Shown piece after piece: positions 8,284-17,843 of a stretch of 64,000 bases of DNA (within the stretch, counting starts at the first letter, position 1; each line of letters starts with the position of its first letter). Both the position numbers and the translations under genes were made by a program. Source of the stretch: an uncultured Clostridia bacterium. GTDB lineage: Bacteria > Bacillota > Clostridia > Christensenellales > Borkfalkiaceae. A model generated the notes under the pieces. That model was not told the DNA's origin and did no database searches. It saw only the letters and a list, made by a program, of their open reading frames with translations. The stretch lies in the NCBI GenBank assembly GCA_944367535.1, contig CALVWQ010000005.1:21533-85532 (forward strand), in the 5' to 3' direction.

Positions 8284-9555
8284 CTATATACTGTCCACTT
8301 TTACCACGGTCATATTTTCCCGTGCTTCGTCCGCCGCGTAAACGCAAAGATGCCCGTTCACGGAATCCGCTATAGAAGTATACGCGGGCGATGGTTTTTT
8401 ACCCTGAACCATTTTCAAAAAGTCGTCTACGAGCCTGCCGTCGCCACCCATATGTCCGAAGTTGACGCCGTCTTCGCCGCTTAAATCGAAAACTTGCTCG
8501 GTACAGTAATTCGTTTCCTCGAATTTTCTCAGAACTATTCTGCTGTCCTCGAACGTTCCCTCTATTTCGCCCGCCGTGCCGACTATGTGAATATCGCGCT
8601 TGGGCTTCATCGCGCCGAGCATCAGCGCGAGAGAAGCGGTGCTTCCGTTGGCAAACTGAATTATCAGCATCTGATTGTCTACCATATCTTTGTCCGTTTT
8701 ATACGCGCAAACACCGTGAACGTTGTCAGTTTTAAGCGATTTAATGCGTTCCTCGATGGTAATCTCATCGTAAGGCTTATCTATCGTTTCAAACGCATAA
8801 TAACTGAAAAGGGTGCTTTTTATATAATCGCGATAAGCCGACCATTGACAGGTTTCTTGGTGAGGACAGCCGTCCATGCAGCGCAAAGGCGCGTCTTCGG
8901 GCGCTTTTTCGGGAGCAAGAAAGTTTCTCGACCCGAACGAAGAAACGTACGCGGGTTTCGTTGCGTTATTAAGCCAGCAAAGATAGTCGAGGTCGTGACA
9001 ACACTTTGCCATTAAAAGCGTAGAACCGTCCGTTTTGCTGTTCCTCCACTTGCCCCTAATAAACGCGCTCGAAGCGTGAATAACGCCCACGTTTTCGCTC
9101 GCCTCAATCGTCATAATCTCGCCGACCTCGCCGTCGTCGATAAGCTTTTTGATATTTGAATAGAAAGGCGTATACCGTAAAAGGTGACAAATCATAAGAA
9201 CTACGTGGTTTCTCTCTGCCGTTTCTTTAAGTTTTAACAATTCTGTTTTATCCGAGGTAACGGGCTTTTCCAAAAGAACGTGATAGCCGTGTTCGAGGAG
9301 AGGCATCGTCGTCTGATAATGGAACTGATCCATCGTTCCGTTAATGGCGCAATCCGCGATTTTACCCGCAGCCATGGCTTCATCCACCGACTTAAAACAC
9401 ATTTCTTCTTTAATATTAAACCTTTCTTTCGCAAGGTTTCTTCTGAAGTCGTTGGGTTCGACGACCGCCGATATCTCCACACCGTCCGTTTCCGCCGCAA
9501 ATCCAGAATACAGTTGACATCTGAAACCATAAGACACAAGTAATACTTTTAACAT
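8284..9555 (-). CDS. Gfo/Idh/MocA-family NAD(P)-dependent oxidoreductase
   Basis: The protein has 423 residues. The N-terminus KVLLVSYGFRCQLYSGFA is a degenerate Rossmann glycine motif. EKPVT (around residue 97) is the conserved catalytic/cofactor lysine motif of the family, and MAKCCHDLDYLCWL holds the HD pair of the C-terminal alpha/beta domain. A cysteine-rich insertion CMDGCPHQETC lies near the middle. These enzymes oxidise or epimerise sugars, often helping glycosidases with redox mechanisms. It lies 39 bp downstream of the GH4 gene, consistent with catabolism of the released sugar. Start ATG at 9555 has AAGGAG seven bases upstream. Confidence 0.85.
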   Translation of the reverse strand: MLKVLLVSYGFRCQLYSGFAAETDGVEISAVVEPNDFRRNLAKERFNIKEEMCFKSVDEAMAAGKIADCAINGTMDQFHYQTTMPLLEHGYHVLLEKPVTSDKTELLKLKETAERNHVVLMICHLLRYTPFYSNIKKLIDDGEVGEIMTIEASENVGVIHASSAFIRGKWRNSKTDGSTLLMAKCCHDLDYLCWLNNATKPAYVSSFGSRNFLAPEKAPEDAPLRCMDGCPHQETCQWSAYRDYIKSTLFSYYAFETIDKPYDEITIEERIKSLKTDNVHGVCAYKTDKDMVDNQMLIIQFANGSTASLALMLGAMKPKRDIHIVGTAGEIEGTFEDSRIVLRKFEETNYCTEQVFDLSGEDGVNFGHMGGDGRLVDDFLKMVQGKKPSPAYTSIADSVNGHLCVYAADEARENMTVVKVDSI

Positions 9556-9594
9556 TTTTTCTCCTTATTGCTCGATTGAAAGTTAATTTTTGTT

Positions 9595-10914
9595 TTATTC
9601 ATAATCGGGAATCCATTTCCCGTGTGCTTCAAAAAGTTCGTCGCAAAGCGATTTTATTTCGTCTAAATTAAGTTCCGCCGCCGTGTGCGGGTCTAAATAC
9701 GCCGCCATGTATACAAGTTCCTTTTTGCGCTCTCTCGCCGCAAGAATAGTCATATTCTGCACGTTGACGTTAGTTCTGTTAAGCGCGGCAAGCTGCTCCG
9801 GAAGCTCGCCGAAAACGCAAGGCGTAACGCCGCTTTTGTCTACCAGACACTTAACTTCCACGCACGCGTTTTGTGGCAGGTTCGTTATCAGCCCCGCGTT
9901 AAGAACATTGGCGTTTATCTCGTACGGTTTGCCCGTTACGACTGCTTCTATTATGCGGGAAGCGTATTCCCGACTGCGTTTATGCTCTATCTCTTCCGAC
10001 AACACTTTTCCGCGCATTTCTTCCCATTCGCGTATCTGCTTTATGCAACGGCGCGGATATTCGTCGAGAGGTATGTTATATTTTTCTATAAGCTCCGGAT
10101 ATTTCGATTTTATGTAATAAGGCGAATATTCCGAGGTATGCTCGCTGGATTCCGTGTTGTAGTACCCGAATCTTTTCATTATATCGAGCCTTATGCGGTC
10201 GTTTTTCGTGCTGTCCCGATATTCTTCAAGCTCCGCCCTTCTCTTTATTTCGGGATAAAGATCGTTGCCCGCCTCGTCACGAATTTCGGTAAGCCACGCC
10301 TGATGATTTATTCCCGCTATTTCGTACTTTGCCCCCGCGATTTTATCCTTCATTCCGAGTTCGGTCAGAAGGTCGGGAACGCAAACCTGCACGCTGTGAC
10401 AAAGTCCCGCCGTTTTCACGCCGAGATATCTTTGCGCATACCCCGAAATCATAGCCATAGGATTAGAATAATTCAGAAACAGCGCGTCGGGACAAACTTC
10501 GCGCATATCTTCGGCAATGTCTTCTATGACCGGAATAGTCCTGATCGCCCTGAAAATTCCGCCTATGCCCAGCGTATCGCCTATCGTCTGACGGAGTCCG
10601 TATTTTTTAGGAATTTCAAAGTCCGTCACCGTACACGGCTCGTACCCTCCTACCTGTATCGCGTTGATTACGAAGTCGGAAGAAGCAAGTGCGGCTTTTC
10701 TGTCCGAATAAGCCCTGATTGTCGCTTTGCCGTTATACTTTTTGTTTATGTTTTCCAGCATCAGGCGCGAGTCGTTAAGTCGCTTTTCGTCTATATCGTA
10801 AAGGGATATTTCAAACTTGCCGAGTTTTTCCGTCAAGATGCAGTCGCCGAGTACGTTTTTTGCAAACACGGTACTGCCCGCGCCTATGAGAGTTATTTTA
10901 GTCATTTTATTCAA
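9595..10914 (-). CDS. GH4 glycosidase, alpha-galactosidase or alpha-galacturonidase type
   Basis: This 439-residue cytoplasmic protein has the GH4 architecture: NAD-binding ITLIGAGSTVFAKN at the N-terminus, DTLGIGGIFRAIR, NYSNPMAM, and the metal/specificity motif CHSVQ at Cys172-His173. GH4 enzymes use NAD+, Mn2+ and an elimination-type mechanism. CHSV is known from MelA alpha-galactosidases, but the adjacent LplABC-type transporter recalls the Bacillus lpl operon, where LplD is an alpha-galacturonidase, so either substrate is possible. AAAAGG stands six bases before a TTG at 10914 and 15 bases before the ATG at 10905, so the TTG start is favoured. It follows the 42-residue peptide gene. Confidence 0.85.
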   Translation of the reverse strand: MNKMTKITLIGAGSTVFAKNVLGDCILTEKLGKFEISLYDIDEKRLNDSRLMLENINKKYNGKATIRAYSDRKAALASSDFVINAIQVGGYEPCTVTDFEIPKKYGLRQTIGDTLGIGGIFRAIRTIPVIEDIAEDMREVCPDALFLNYSNPMAMISGYAQRYLGVKTAGLCHSVQVCVPDLLTELGMKDKIAGAKYEIAGINHQAWLTEIRDEAGNDLYPEIKRRAELEEYRDSTKNDRIRLDIMKRFGYYNTESSEHTSEYSPYYIKSKYPELIEKYNIPLDEYPRRCIKQIREWEEMRGKVLSEEIEHKRSREYASRIIEAVVTGKPYEINANVLNAGLITNLPQNACVEVKCLVDKSGVTPCVFGELPEQLAALNRTNVNVQNMTILAARERKKELVYMAAYLDPHTAAELNLDEIKSLCDELFEAHGKWIPDYE

Positions 10915-10939
10915 GTTACACCTTTTCTATCTTCATTTT

Positions 10940-11068
10940 TTACCAGTCGTAAATATAATCGTCCTCTTTATCGAAACCTATCGTTCCGGGCGCACTCATT
11001 ACTATCGCATCCGATTCAAAATCGTTTATTATTTCTGCATAAGGTGCGTTATACTTTTTCTTTTCCAT
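10940..11068 (-). CDS. 42-residue acidic peptide with aromatic tail
   Basis: An ATG at 11068 with a perfect AGGAGG eight bases upstream opens 42 codons ending TAA at 10940. The peptide begins MEKKKYNAPYAEIINDF, contains DAIVMSAPGTIGF and ends KEDDYIYDW. It is too short for usual length cut-offs but has one of the best ribosome-binding sites in the locus. It lies between the 1559-residue secreted protein and the GH4 gene. Its plan matches the 37-residue peptide at 8128-8241. No leader peptide or double-glycine site is obvious. Possible roles are a partner of the surface proteins, a regulatory peptide or a modified-peptide precursor; none can be proved here. Confidence 0.7.
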   Translation of the reverse strand: MEKKKYNAPYAEIINDFESDAIVMSAPGTIGFDKEDDYIYDW

Positions 11069-11103
11069 AATGATTCCTCCTTTTCGGAACTTTTGCCCGC
11101 TCT

Positions 11104-14100
11104 TTAAGCGTTAGCCAAAGCATTTATTTCGGCAAGAATTTCTTCCGTAAACGCGGAATACCCGTTTCCCGTTTGGGTGGCGTACAAGTCTGTTCTGACC
11201 GCGCAAACGTTTTCGAGCGCGGCTTTCGCTACGTCTGAAACGGAACGCTCGTTATCCGTAACTCCGGCGTATAAAGTTTTTTCCGTTTCGTCCGCATAAG
11301 TTATCGTCATAAATCCGCGCGCCGCGAATTTTACCGCAGCGTTCGCAACGCCTACCACCGCGGCGTTAAAGGTCAAAAACTTCCCGTCTTTTGAGCAAAC
11401 CGTTTTATACAATGCTTTCAGGTTGCGCGATTCGAGATTTTCGAGCGTAAGAAGGCTTAAATCCGTTTTTCCTTCAACCGCTATATCGGCAGAGTGCGCG
11501 AGAATCGTACCGAGGCGTAAGTTTTCTTCGCCGATAACGCTCACGGCGTTTTCGTCGATAAAGTTCGTAAATCTTATACCTTTCGGCGAATTGATTCTTA
11601 TCGAAGCGCCGTTGAAAGTCGTAAACCTTGCAAAAACCGCAGTCACGCTTTTACCCGCGAGCGTATCCGCCGCATAACCTGCGGGATAAAGTTCTCCGTC
11701 TATCTTATACCCCACGAAAACGTGTCCGCTCTTAAAGAGTTCGGGCAACGCGCCCGTAATCGCGCTTTCGCTTTTTATAGCGACGTCTCCGTAATTGTCG
11801 TATATAATTACCGAATTCTTTGCAAATTTCGCTATGGCAACGTTCGTTCCGTCAACGGTATCGCCGGCGGCATAGTGCGTTCCGCCTATATCGTAACCGA
11901 TAAAAGTACAGCCCTCTTTTCTGATTGCGGGAAGAACGCCGTTCTCTTTGCACGCTTTAATCGTATAAAGCGTAGTGCCGTCTTCCTCTCGTATCGTGAG
12001 CGTATTTACGTAATAACCGGAGAAATCCGCGCTTTTCGGGAAATAATACCCGAAAGTAAACCCGTTATAATTTTTGATTTCCGACGGAGTGCCGTCGTAA
12101 TTTTTACCGTTGTAACCGGCTTTCAGGATTGCGGCGAGCGCGTCTTTCTTTTTCCATACGAGCGAATATTCCGCAAGCGTTTCACCGTTCGCCGTAACCT
12201 TACCTCCGTAATTTTCCAGCGATCTCCCGCACCAAGTCTCCTTTACGGCATAGAATATAAGGGTAATTTTATCGCCTTCGTTCACGTTAAACTTACCGAG
12301 AGAGTTGAACTTAAACTCTTCGTTCGCGACAAAGGAAGCAAATTCCCCACCCGAAGGATATATCTTTCTCGTAGTTCCGTCCGTCGCTTTCGTTAAATAA
12401 AGACCGATAAAGTAGTCTTCGTCCGCTACGAAAGAAGCTCCGTCCGCAAACTCAAAAATTCCCGTTTTATCCACGTCGAGAGTAACGGCCTTGATTGCCC
12501 AACCCGTACCTATTCTCTGTCCGTGCGGCTGCCAGTACAAGTCTTTTCTGTCGTCGTAAATAGTTCCGTCATCGGCCGTAGTCGCGTAAGGCTTAATATC
12601 GGGGAGAAGATATATTTCTCTCTCGTCCGTTTCGGGCTTTTCCGCACCGCAGAACGCCGATTCGTCAAGTTCGACCGTAAACTGATTTACGCTTCTGAAC
12701 AGTTTTCCCTCCGAGGGCGAGTAGTAGTTGACGCTTACGGTTTTGCCGTCCGCCGCGAAACGCATAAACGCCATAACGCCCGTCTGACGACTGCCCGTAA
12801 ATTCCATTGCGGAAGAATCTATCATAAATGTTAAAACCTTGCTACCGTCCGCACGTACGAATTCGTTACGTATTATATCCACGCCGTCGGCGTGACCGCA
12901 TAGCACCATAACCACGTTAGGGCAAACGTTTACGAGTTTCTCCCATATCTTCGCGCCGCTGTTGTTCGTTGCGGGGTTGCCCATATTAGAAGAGTTAAGC
13001 TCCGCCTTCCTCGTCATATAGACGTGGGTGGATATTATAACCCGCGTATCCGCGTTTGCGTCTATAACGTTTTTAGCCCACACCAAATCCTCGTCCGTCG
13101 GTTCAAGGTCAAGAACGACGAGCATATATTTTATTCCGCCGACTTCAAAACGATAGTACGCGTTACGCATCTCGTTTAGTCTTCCGTCCGCAATTGCCCC
13201 GTATTTTTCCGCAGAATAAGCGGAATCCCATTTTGCAAGTCTTTCTGCGGTGAAACCGCCGTCGTGGTTGCCGCGGTTAATCGCGAAACGCACTCCGCCT
13301 TCGGTGAGATAATCCATATAGGACAGCCCTTTTTCAAGCTCTCTTACCCCTTTGGTTTCCCACTCGGGATAATTCATAAAGTCGGTAAGGTCGCCCATAT
13401 GCGCAACGAGCTGCAGGTTCAACATATTCTTGTTTTCCACAAGCCAACGCGCGTTTTTGTAGAGAAGGTTATCTTCGTCTATATAATCCTCGTTGTAAAT
13501 TACGTTACCGTTTCTGTCCTTCGCTGTAGACAAAAGCATTTGCGTATCGCCCATAACGGCAAGTGTGAATTCACCGTCTTTTGCGGCGAGTTCTTCTTTA
13601 TCTATACTCCTCCACCCGAAAGCGTCCTTTGCGTTTTCGCCCGCGTAGTCGTAATAATCGCCCTTTTCTCCGCTGATAAAGTCTACCGCACCCAGAGTCC
13701 CGCCTCTCTTTCCGCCGTTCGCGATATCCTTTATTTCGGCTGCGGTAAGAATATCAGAATAAACTCTTGCCTGTGCGATATATCCGTTAAAATCAGGCGT
13801 AAAACTCAATGCGAGTATTTCTTCGTCGGTATAATCGCTGCCTATCATAACCGGCTTTGAAAAACTTATATCCGCCAAAGCCTTACCTGATATCCCCGTT
13901 TTTTTTGCCGCAAGTTCGCCGTTGACGTAGCAGGAAATTTCACCCGCCGCCGCGTTCACCGTAAACGCTACGTTAAGCCATCTGCCCGTTCTCACGTCAA
14001 CGTTCTTAACGATAAAAACCGCCTTTTCCGTTCTCGAAACGCGCCATTCTAATTTCGGATTGCCGTTCGTGGTCACTTCCATGGAAAAAACGTTGTCCGC

Positions 14101-15783
14101 ATCGTATAAAGACGAACCGAACATATCCCTGCGCATATTGCCTATAATCGTACCGATATGCACGTTATCGCCTATGTTTCTGCTCGTTTTTATCCACGCG
14201 GCAATCGTCTTCGGAGAAGCCTCGAAAACTTTTCCGAATGCGACGCCGTCGTTACCCGTAAAGTCTTTTCCGTCGGAATATAGCGAAGAACCGAAGCTCA
14301 AACCATTAAATGCTTCTTCCGCCGCGGTAAGCGTGTCGATGTTAGTTACTTTAACCTGCTCCGAGGAGGAAAGTTTTTCGTACTGCGCTCTTGCGAACGC
14401 TATCTGTTTTTCGCTGCCGACGGTCACGTTGCCGATACGTTCGATAGCGGTTATAACTCTGTTTGCCGAGTTTGCAACGCGAGGAATATACGCGCCGTAA
14501 ACGAACGGATCTCCAAACGAGAACGTTCCCTCGTTTGCAGAAGAATCCGCCGCAAAATAGTATACATCGAGCCACGCCGCCTTTTCGAGATTGAAAGCGT
14601 TGGCGTCGTCGGTGAATTTATCGTAATCGGCGTTGTTGGCATCCCAGTCGAGAATTTCAAAAGACTCTATCGGAATAATAACGTTTCCTATAAAGTTTGC
14701 GGGAACTTTTGCATAGCCTTTATTTAAGTTAAAAGTTTGTTTCATCAAGCCGGAAACTACGCTTCCGTCTTCGCTTTCGAGATAGTATTCGAGTTTTTCC
14801 GCCGCCGTCCACCATCTGCCATGATCGGCAACTGCCGCCGAAGCGCCCTCTTTTAGATCCGCACAAACACCCGTAGAAAACGCCGTTTCGTTCCTTACGG
14901 GAATCGCTACGTATTCCGCTCCGACGATATTATATCCCGCCGACCAGAAAGTATCGCGCTCCGCCATTCTTGTAGTTTTAAGCTCCTCGTTCGTAATTCT
15001 GAATTTGGAAACGGGGTTGTTCGCGTTAAGATTCGTAAATTTATCGAGTTTGGTAAAATTCGCGTCCGAAACGAAAAGCGCGTCCTCGTTTACCTCTCTG
15101 TATACTCTGAAATTTTCTATATACGAGCCCTGCATCGCGCGAAACGCCACACGGAAATTTTGAGGTACGGCATATTCCGTTTGAGAGTTGTCCGTGCTTT
15201 CAAGCACCGTGTCGTCGATTATAAAGGTAGCCTTTCCTTCTCTTATAGCGACTACCACCTTATGAGGCGCGTCGACCGCGATATTCTGCTTTACGTTGCC
15301 TACCCACGCCTCCGCGCCTACGTTGTTCGCAAAGTACGAAGAGGTCGCGCCAACTCTCATTTTAATGCCGATGGCTTCTATACCGGCTACGTTATGCGTG
15401 GTAACGTCTTTATCCGCAAGCACGAAATCGAAAAAGTCGTTCGCGTTCGCTTCGTCCATATATCCGCTGCTGCTCGAACCGTACATATCGAATTCCACGT
15501 AGGTAACGTAAGCGTCTTTGAAAGAAGAAATATCGAACGAATCCTTCGTAACCATCGTCGAGTAGTTTTTGGCGTGGAATTTTCCGTCGGAAATCGTCCA
15601 CGCGCCGTTACCGCTCTCGTAAATGAAGTTGTTTGCATCGGAAGGGCTGTTAAAGTCCACCGATATACCGAACTCCCCTTCCGCTTCGACGAGCGTTTTG
15701 GTAAACGCGAATATTATCGCCGCCATAAAGCACAGAACCGCCGCAACCAAAAGCGCGGTTATAGTTTTAATTTTTTTCGTCAT
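11104..15783 (-). CDS. Secreted 1559-aa LamG / calcineurin-like phosphoesterase protein
   Basis: After a signal peptide (KTITALLVAAVLCFMAAI) come a beta-sandwich module of the type repeated elsewhere in this locus, a helical FIVAR-like spacer, and a LamG domain (about 500-700, ending VYSDILTAAEIKDI). The metallophosphatase domain carries GDTQ (745-748), GDLTD (797-801), GNHDGG (838-843), STHVYMT and GHADG (963-967), the full metal-binding set. Two InlB-like repeats follow (GCTFIGYDIGGTHYAAGDTV and the like). Residues 1392-1559 are the GASIR domain also present in the esterase. No sortase signal is seen. ATG at 15783 overlaps the end of the upstream gene by 17 bp and has AAGGAGG upstream, suggesting translational coupling. 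Likely a cell-surface or released phosphoesterase/binding protein. Confidence 0.75.
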   Translation of the reverse strand: MTKKIKTITALLVAAVLCFMAAIIFAFTKTLVEAEGEFGISVDFNSPSDANNFIYESGNGAWTISDGKFHAKNYSTMVTKDSFDISSFKDAYVTYVEFDMYGSSSSGYMDEANANDFFDFVLADKDVTTHNVAGIEAIGIKMRVGATSSYFANNVGAEAWVGNVKQNIAVDAPHKVVVAIREGKATFIIDDTVLESTDNSQTEYAVPQNFRVAFRAMQGSYIENFRVYREVNEDALFVSDANFTKLDKFTNLNANNPVSKFRITNEELKTTRMAERDTFWSAGYNIVGAEYVAIPVRNETAFSTGVCADLKEGASAAVADHGRWWTAAEKLEYYLESEDGSVVSGLMKQTFNLNKGYAKVPANFIGNVIIPIESFEILDWDANNADYDKFTDDANAFNLEKAAWLDVYYFAADSSANEGTFSFGDPFVYGAYIPRVANSANRVITAIERIGNVTVGSEKQIAFARAQYEKLSSSEQVKVTNIDTLTAAEEAFNGLSFGSSLYSDGKDFTGNDGVAFGKVFEASPKTIAAWIKTSRNIGDNVHIGTIIGNMRRDMFGSSLYDADNVFSMEVTTNGNPKLEWRVSRTEKAVFIVKNVDVRTGRWLNVAFTVNAAAGEISCYVNGELAAKKTGISGKALADISFSKPVMIGSDYTDEEILALSFTPDFNGYIAQARVYSDILTAAEIKDIANGGKRGGTLGAVDFISGEKGDYYDYAGENAKDAFGWRSIDKEELAAKDGEFTLAVMGDTQMLLSTAKDRNGNVIYNEDYIDEDNLLYKNARWLVENKNMLNLQLVAHMGDLTDFMNYPEWETKGVRELEKGLSYMDYLTEGGVRFAINRGNHDGGFTAERLAKWDSAYSAEKYGAIADGRLNEMRNAYYRFEVGGIKYMLVVLDLEPTDEDLVWAKNVIDANADTRVIISTHVYMTRKAELNSSNMGNPATNNSGAKIWEKLVNVCPNVVMVLCGHADGVDIIRNEFVRADGSKVLTFMIDSSAMEFTGSRQTGVMAFMRFAADGKTVSVNYYSPSEGKLFRSVNQFTVELDESAFCGAEKPETDEREIYLLPDIKPYATTADDGTIYDDRKDLYWQPHGQRIGTGWAIKAVTLDVDKTGIFEFADGASFVADEDYFIGLYLTKATDGTTRKIYPSGGEFASFVANEEFKFNSLGKFNVNEGDKITLIFYAVKETWCGRSLENYGGKVTANGETLAEYSLVWKKKDALAAILKAGYNGKNYDGTPSEIKNYNGFTFGYYFPKSADFSGYYVNTLTIREEDGTTLYTIKACKENGVLPAIRKEGCTFIGYDIGGTHYAAGDTVDGTNVAIAKFAKNSVIIYDNYGDVAIKSESAITGALPELFKSGHVFVGYKIDGELYPAGYAADTLAGKSVTAVFARFTTFNGASIRINSPKGIRFTNFIDENAVSVIGEENLRLGTILAHSADIAVEGKTDLSLLTLENLESRNLKALYKTVCSKDGKFLTFNAAVVGVANAAVKFAARGFMTITYADETEKTLYAGVTDNERSVSDVAKAALENVCAVRTDLYATQTGNGYSAFTEEILAEINALANA

Positions 15784-17821
15784 TTTTCATCCTCCTTACT
15801 GTTTTTTTGGTTATAACGACAATCGTTACGAACGCAGCAGCAAACACCGCCGTCAACGCCCCTAATATTATCGCGATAACAACCTTCGTGCGGTCGGGCG
15901 TTTCCTTTGCCGATCCCGCAAGTTCTTCCGGCAGCTTCGGCTCGTTGCCGATCGTCACGCCGCCGTAGGATATATCTCCTCTTCCGTCGGGAAATTTAAG
16001 CGACTCGGCTTTATTATTTATTGAAAGCGATTGTATCTTCGTATCCGTCGAAGTCGATTGTACGGTAAGATATCCCGCCTCCGCGTTTACGGCGACGTTC
16101 TTAAAAATAACTTCGTTATCTATCGCTACCGAAACACGACCGTCCTTGATTACGATTTTGACCGAATGTATTTGTCCGTCGAAAAAGTTCCTGACGGAAC
16201 TGTCCACTGTCGTTTCAAACGGGTTACCGAACCAGTAACTTATGTTAAACTGCACGCTCTGCGGTTTATACAAGTGCAACGTTACGCCCGAACTCGGTAC
16301 TACTCCCCCGCTCGACTTTTCTTTCACCAGCCCTACGTTAAACTGAGAGCCGTTTCCGTCCTCTTTTGCGGAGAAATCGAATTTTATAGTCTTTTCTCCG
16401 CCGAGCGGAATTATTTCGGAGTATTGCGCGGTTGCCCACGGGCTTGCGGGAGAAAAAGCCCCGTCCTTCGCAATCCAGCCGCCGTTGCCGCACGCAACGA
16501 ACCCGTTATCGTCCCGAAATTCCGTTTCAAACTCTTCGAAATCCGCGTACGGAGCGGGAGCGGTATAGGCTACGTCGCTTTCACTTACGGTAAAGTTGTC
16601 TATGCAACTCATCGTTTCGGTACTCTGAAACGCGAGATAAACCTCTTTTTCGCTTACGGGAATATCGAATTCCGTTCTGCCGTCCGCGAAGGTAATAATA
16701 GTTCCGTCAATATAATACGAAACTTTTCCCTCGCCTACTTTGATTTTAAGATTATGTTCTTTGCCGTCGTCCCAGGAAAAAAAACAGTCCGCAAGCCACT
16801 TGTTGCGAGAAAGACTTTCGTTGGCGGTGATAACGGGCGTTTCTCCGGAATAGTATGCGTGTATTCCGAATCCGTCCTGCGAATCGAAGTCGGGCAAAAA
16901 CGCCACATTGAACTGTGATTCGGCTTTATTTTTATTGTTTATCGCCGCAAAGAAATCAAAGGCGATATAGGTGGTCTTTTCAAGGTTTATCGGCTGAATG
17001 GTTTTAACCGTCGCCCACGACGCCGCAGGATAAAATTTCCCGCCGTCCGCGCGCCAGCCCGCAGATTCAAATTCGGGCTCAAAATACTGATTAGGCGCAA
17101 CATCCGAAAAGTCTACGAACAGCTCCGTGTACTCGTTACTCGGCTGAACGGGCGCAACGTACGGTATATCCGTTGCGGATACGATAAAGTTGTCTATATA
17201 ACTCCTTTCGCTCGCCGCGCGGAATACTATTTCCGCTTTACCCGAAAGCGTTTCTATATCGAGAGGAAAACTCGTAACCGCCCCGCCGTTAAAAGCAAGC
17301 GGCGTTTCGCTTCCGTCCATATAGAACGAGATAAAAGAATCGGCGATTTTGATTTTAAGATTATGCGCTCTGCCGTCTGCAAAGTTCCCCATGTAATCGC
17401 CTAGCCACTCGTTTTGGTCAAGGTTTTTGTTCACGGTAAACACCCCGCCAACATTCGAATACAGGTGCGCGCCTATTCCGCGCCACGAAGTATTGAGATT
17501 TTCGGTAAAAAATACGTCGAACGGAAAAGCGTCCGTGCAAAAATCGAAAGATATAAACCGCGTTGCGCCGAGATCGATTGTGTTTTTTGTTTTGGTTATC
17601 GCGCCGCTTTGCTTCGGACGATAAACTCCGTTCTCGGCTATCCAGCCGCCGAACGAATGCTCCGCAAACGCTCCGCCGTCGTTCTCGTCGAAGTCGAGGC
17701 GTAACTCGACAATACTTTCCGCAAAAACCGTTCTTAAGCCCGTAAACGCCGCAAAAAACAACGCCGCCGCAAGCAAAACGAAAAGTATTGCGCCCGCCCA
17801 TTTTCTGTTTACTCCCGTCAT
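15767..17821 (-). CDS. Membrane-anchored protein with three beta-sandwich modules
   Basis: I place the start at ATG 17821 (684 residues) because GGAGGGAGGA lies just upstream; the open frame continues further but without a ribosome site. A signal peptide or anchor (WAGAILFVLLAAALFFAAF) is followed by three tandem modules of about 180-200 residues. Each has a GGW-x-A-x-x-G-x-F/Y strand, an H-N/S-L/V-K-I-K/V strand, a YxDG/IDN turn and a closing SxIDNFxVS-like strand. A C-terminal hydrophobic helix (VVIAIILGALTAVFAAAFVTIVVI) followed by KKTVRR anchors it in the membrane. The modules resemble 3-keto-disaccharide-hydrolase or LamG-like folds and probably bind glycan. It lies just downstream of the solute-binding protein gene. 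Confidence 0.65.
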   Translation of the reverse strand: MTGVNRKWAGAILFVLLAAALFFAAFTGLRTVFAESIVELRLDFDENDGGAFAEHSFGGWIAENGVYRPKQSGAITKTKNTIDLGATRFISFDFCTDAFPFDVFFTENLNTSWRGIGAHLYSNVGGVFTVNKNLDQNEWLGDYMGNFADGRAHNLKIKIADSFISFYMDGSETPLAFNGGAVTSFPLDIETLSGKAEIVFRAASERSYIDNFIVSATDIPYVAPVQPSNEYTELFVDFSDVAPNQYFEPEFESAGWRADGGKFYPAASWATVKTIQPINLEKTTYIAFDFFAAINNKNKAESQFNVAFLPDFDSQDGFGIHAYYSGETPVITANESLSRNKWLADCFFSWDDGKEHNLKIKVGEGKVSYYIDGTIITFADGRTEFDIPVSEKEVYLAFQSTETMSCIDNFTVSESDVAYTAPAPYADFEEFETEFRDDNGFVACGNGGWIAKDGAFSPASPWATAQYSEIIPLGGEKTIKFDFSAKEDGNGSQFNVGLVKEKSSGGVVPSSGVTLHLYKPQSVQFNISYWFGNPFETTVDSSVRNFFDGQIHSVKIVIKDGRVSVAIDNEVIFKNVAVNAEAGYLTVQSTSTDTKIQSLSINNKAESLKFPDGRGDISYGGVTIGNEPKLPEELAGSAKETPDRTKVVIAIILGALTAVFAAAFVTIVVITKKTVRRMKNDEKN

Positions 17822-17843
17822 TCTGTCCTCCCTCCTGTCAAGC

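Noticed and set aside
9871-11070. Plus-strand frame of 399 codons
   Set aside because: Antisense to the GH4 gene and the 42-residue peptide; sequence is arginine- and phenylalanine-rich without domains.
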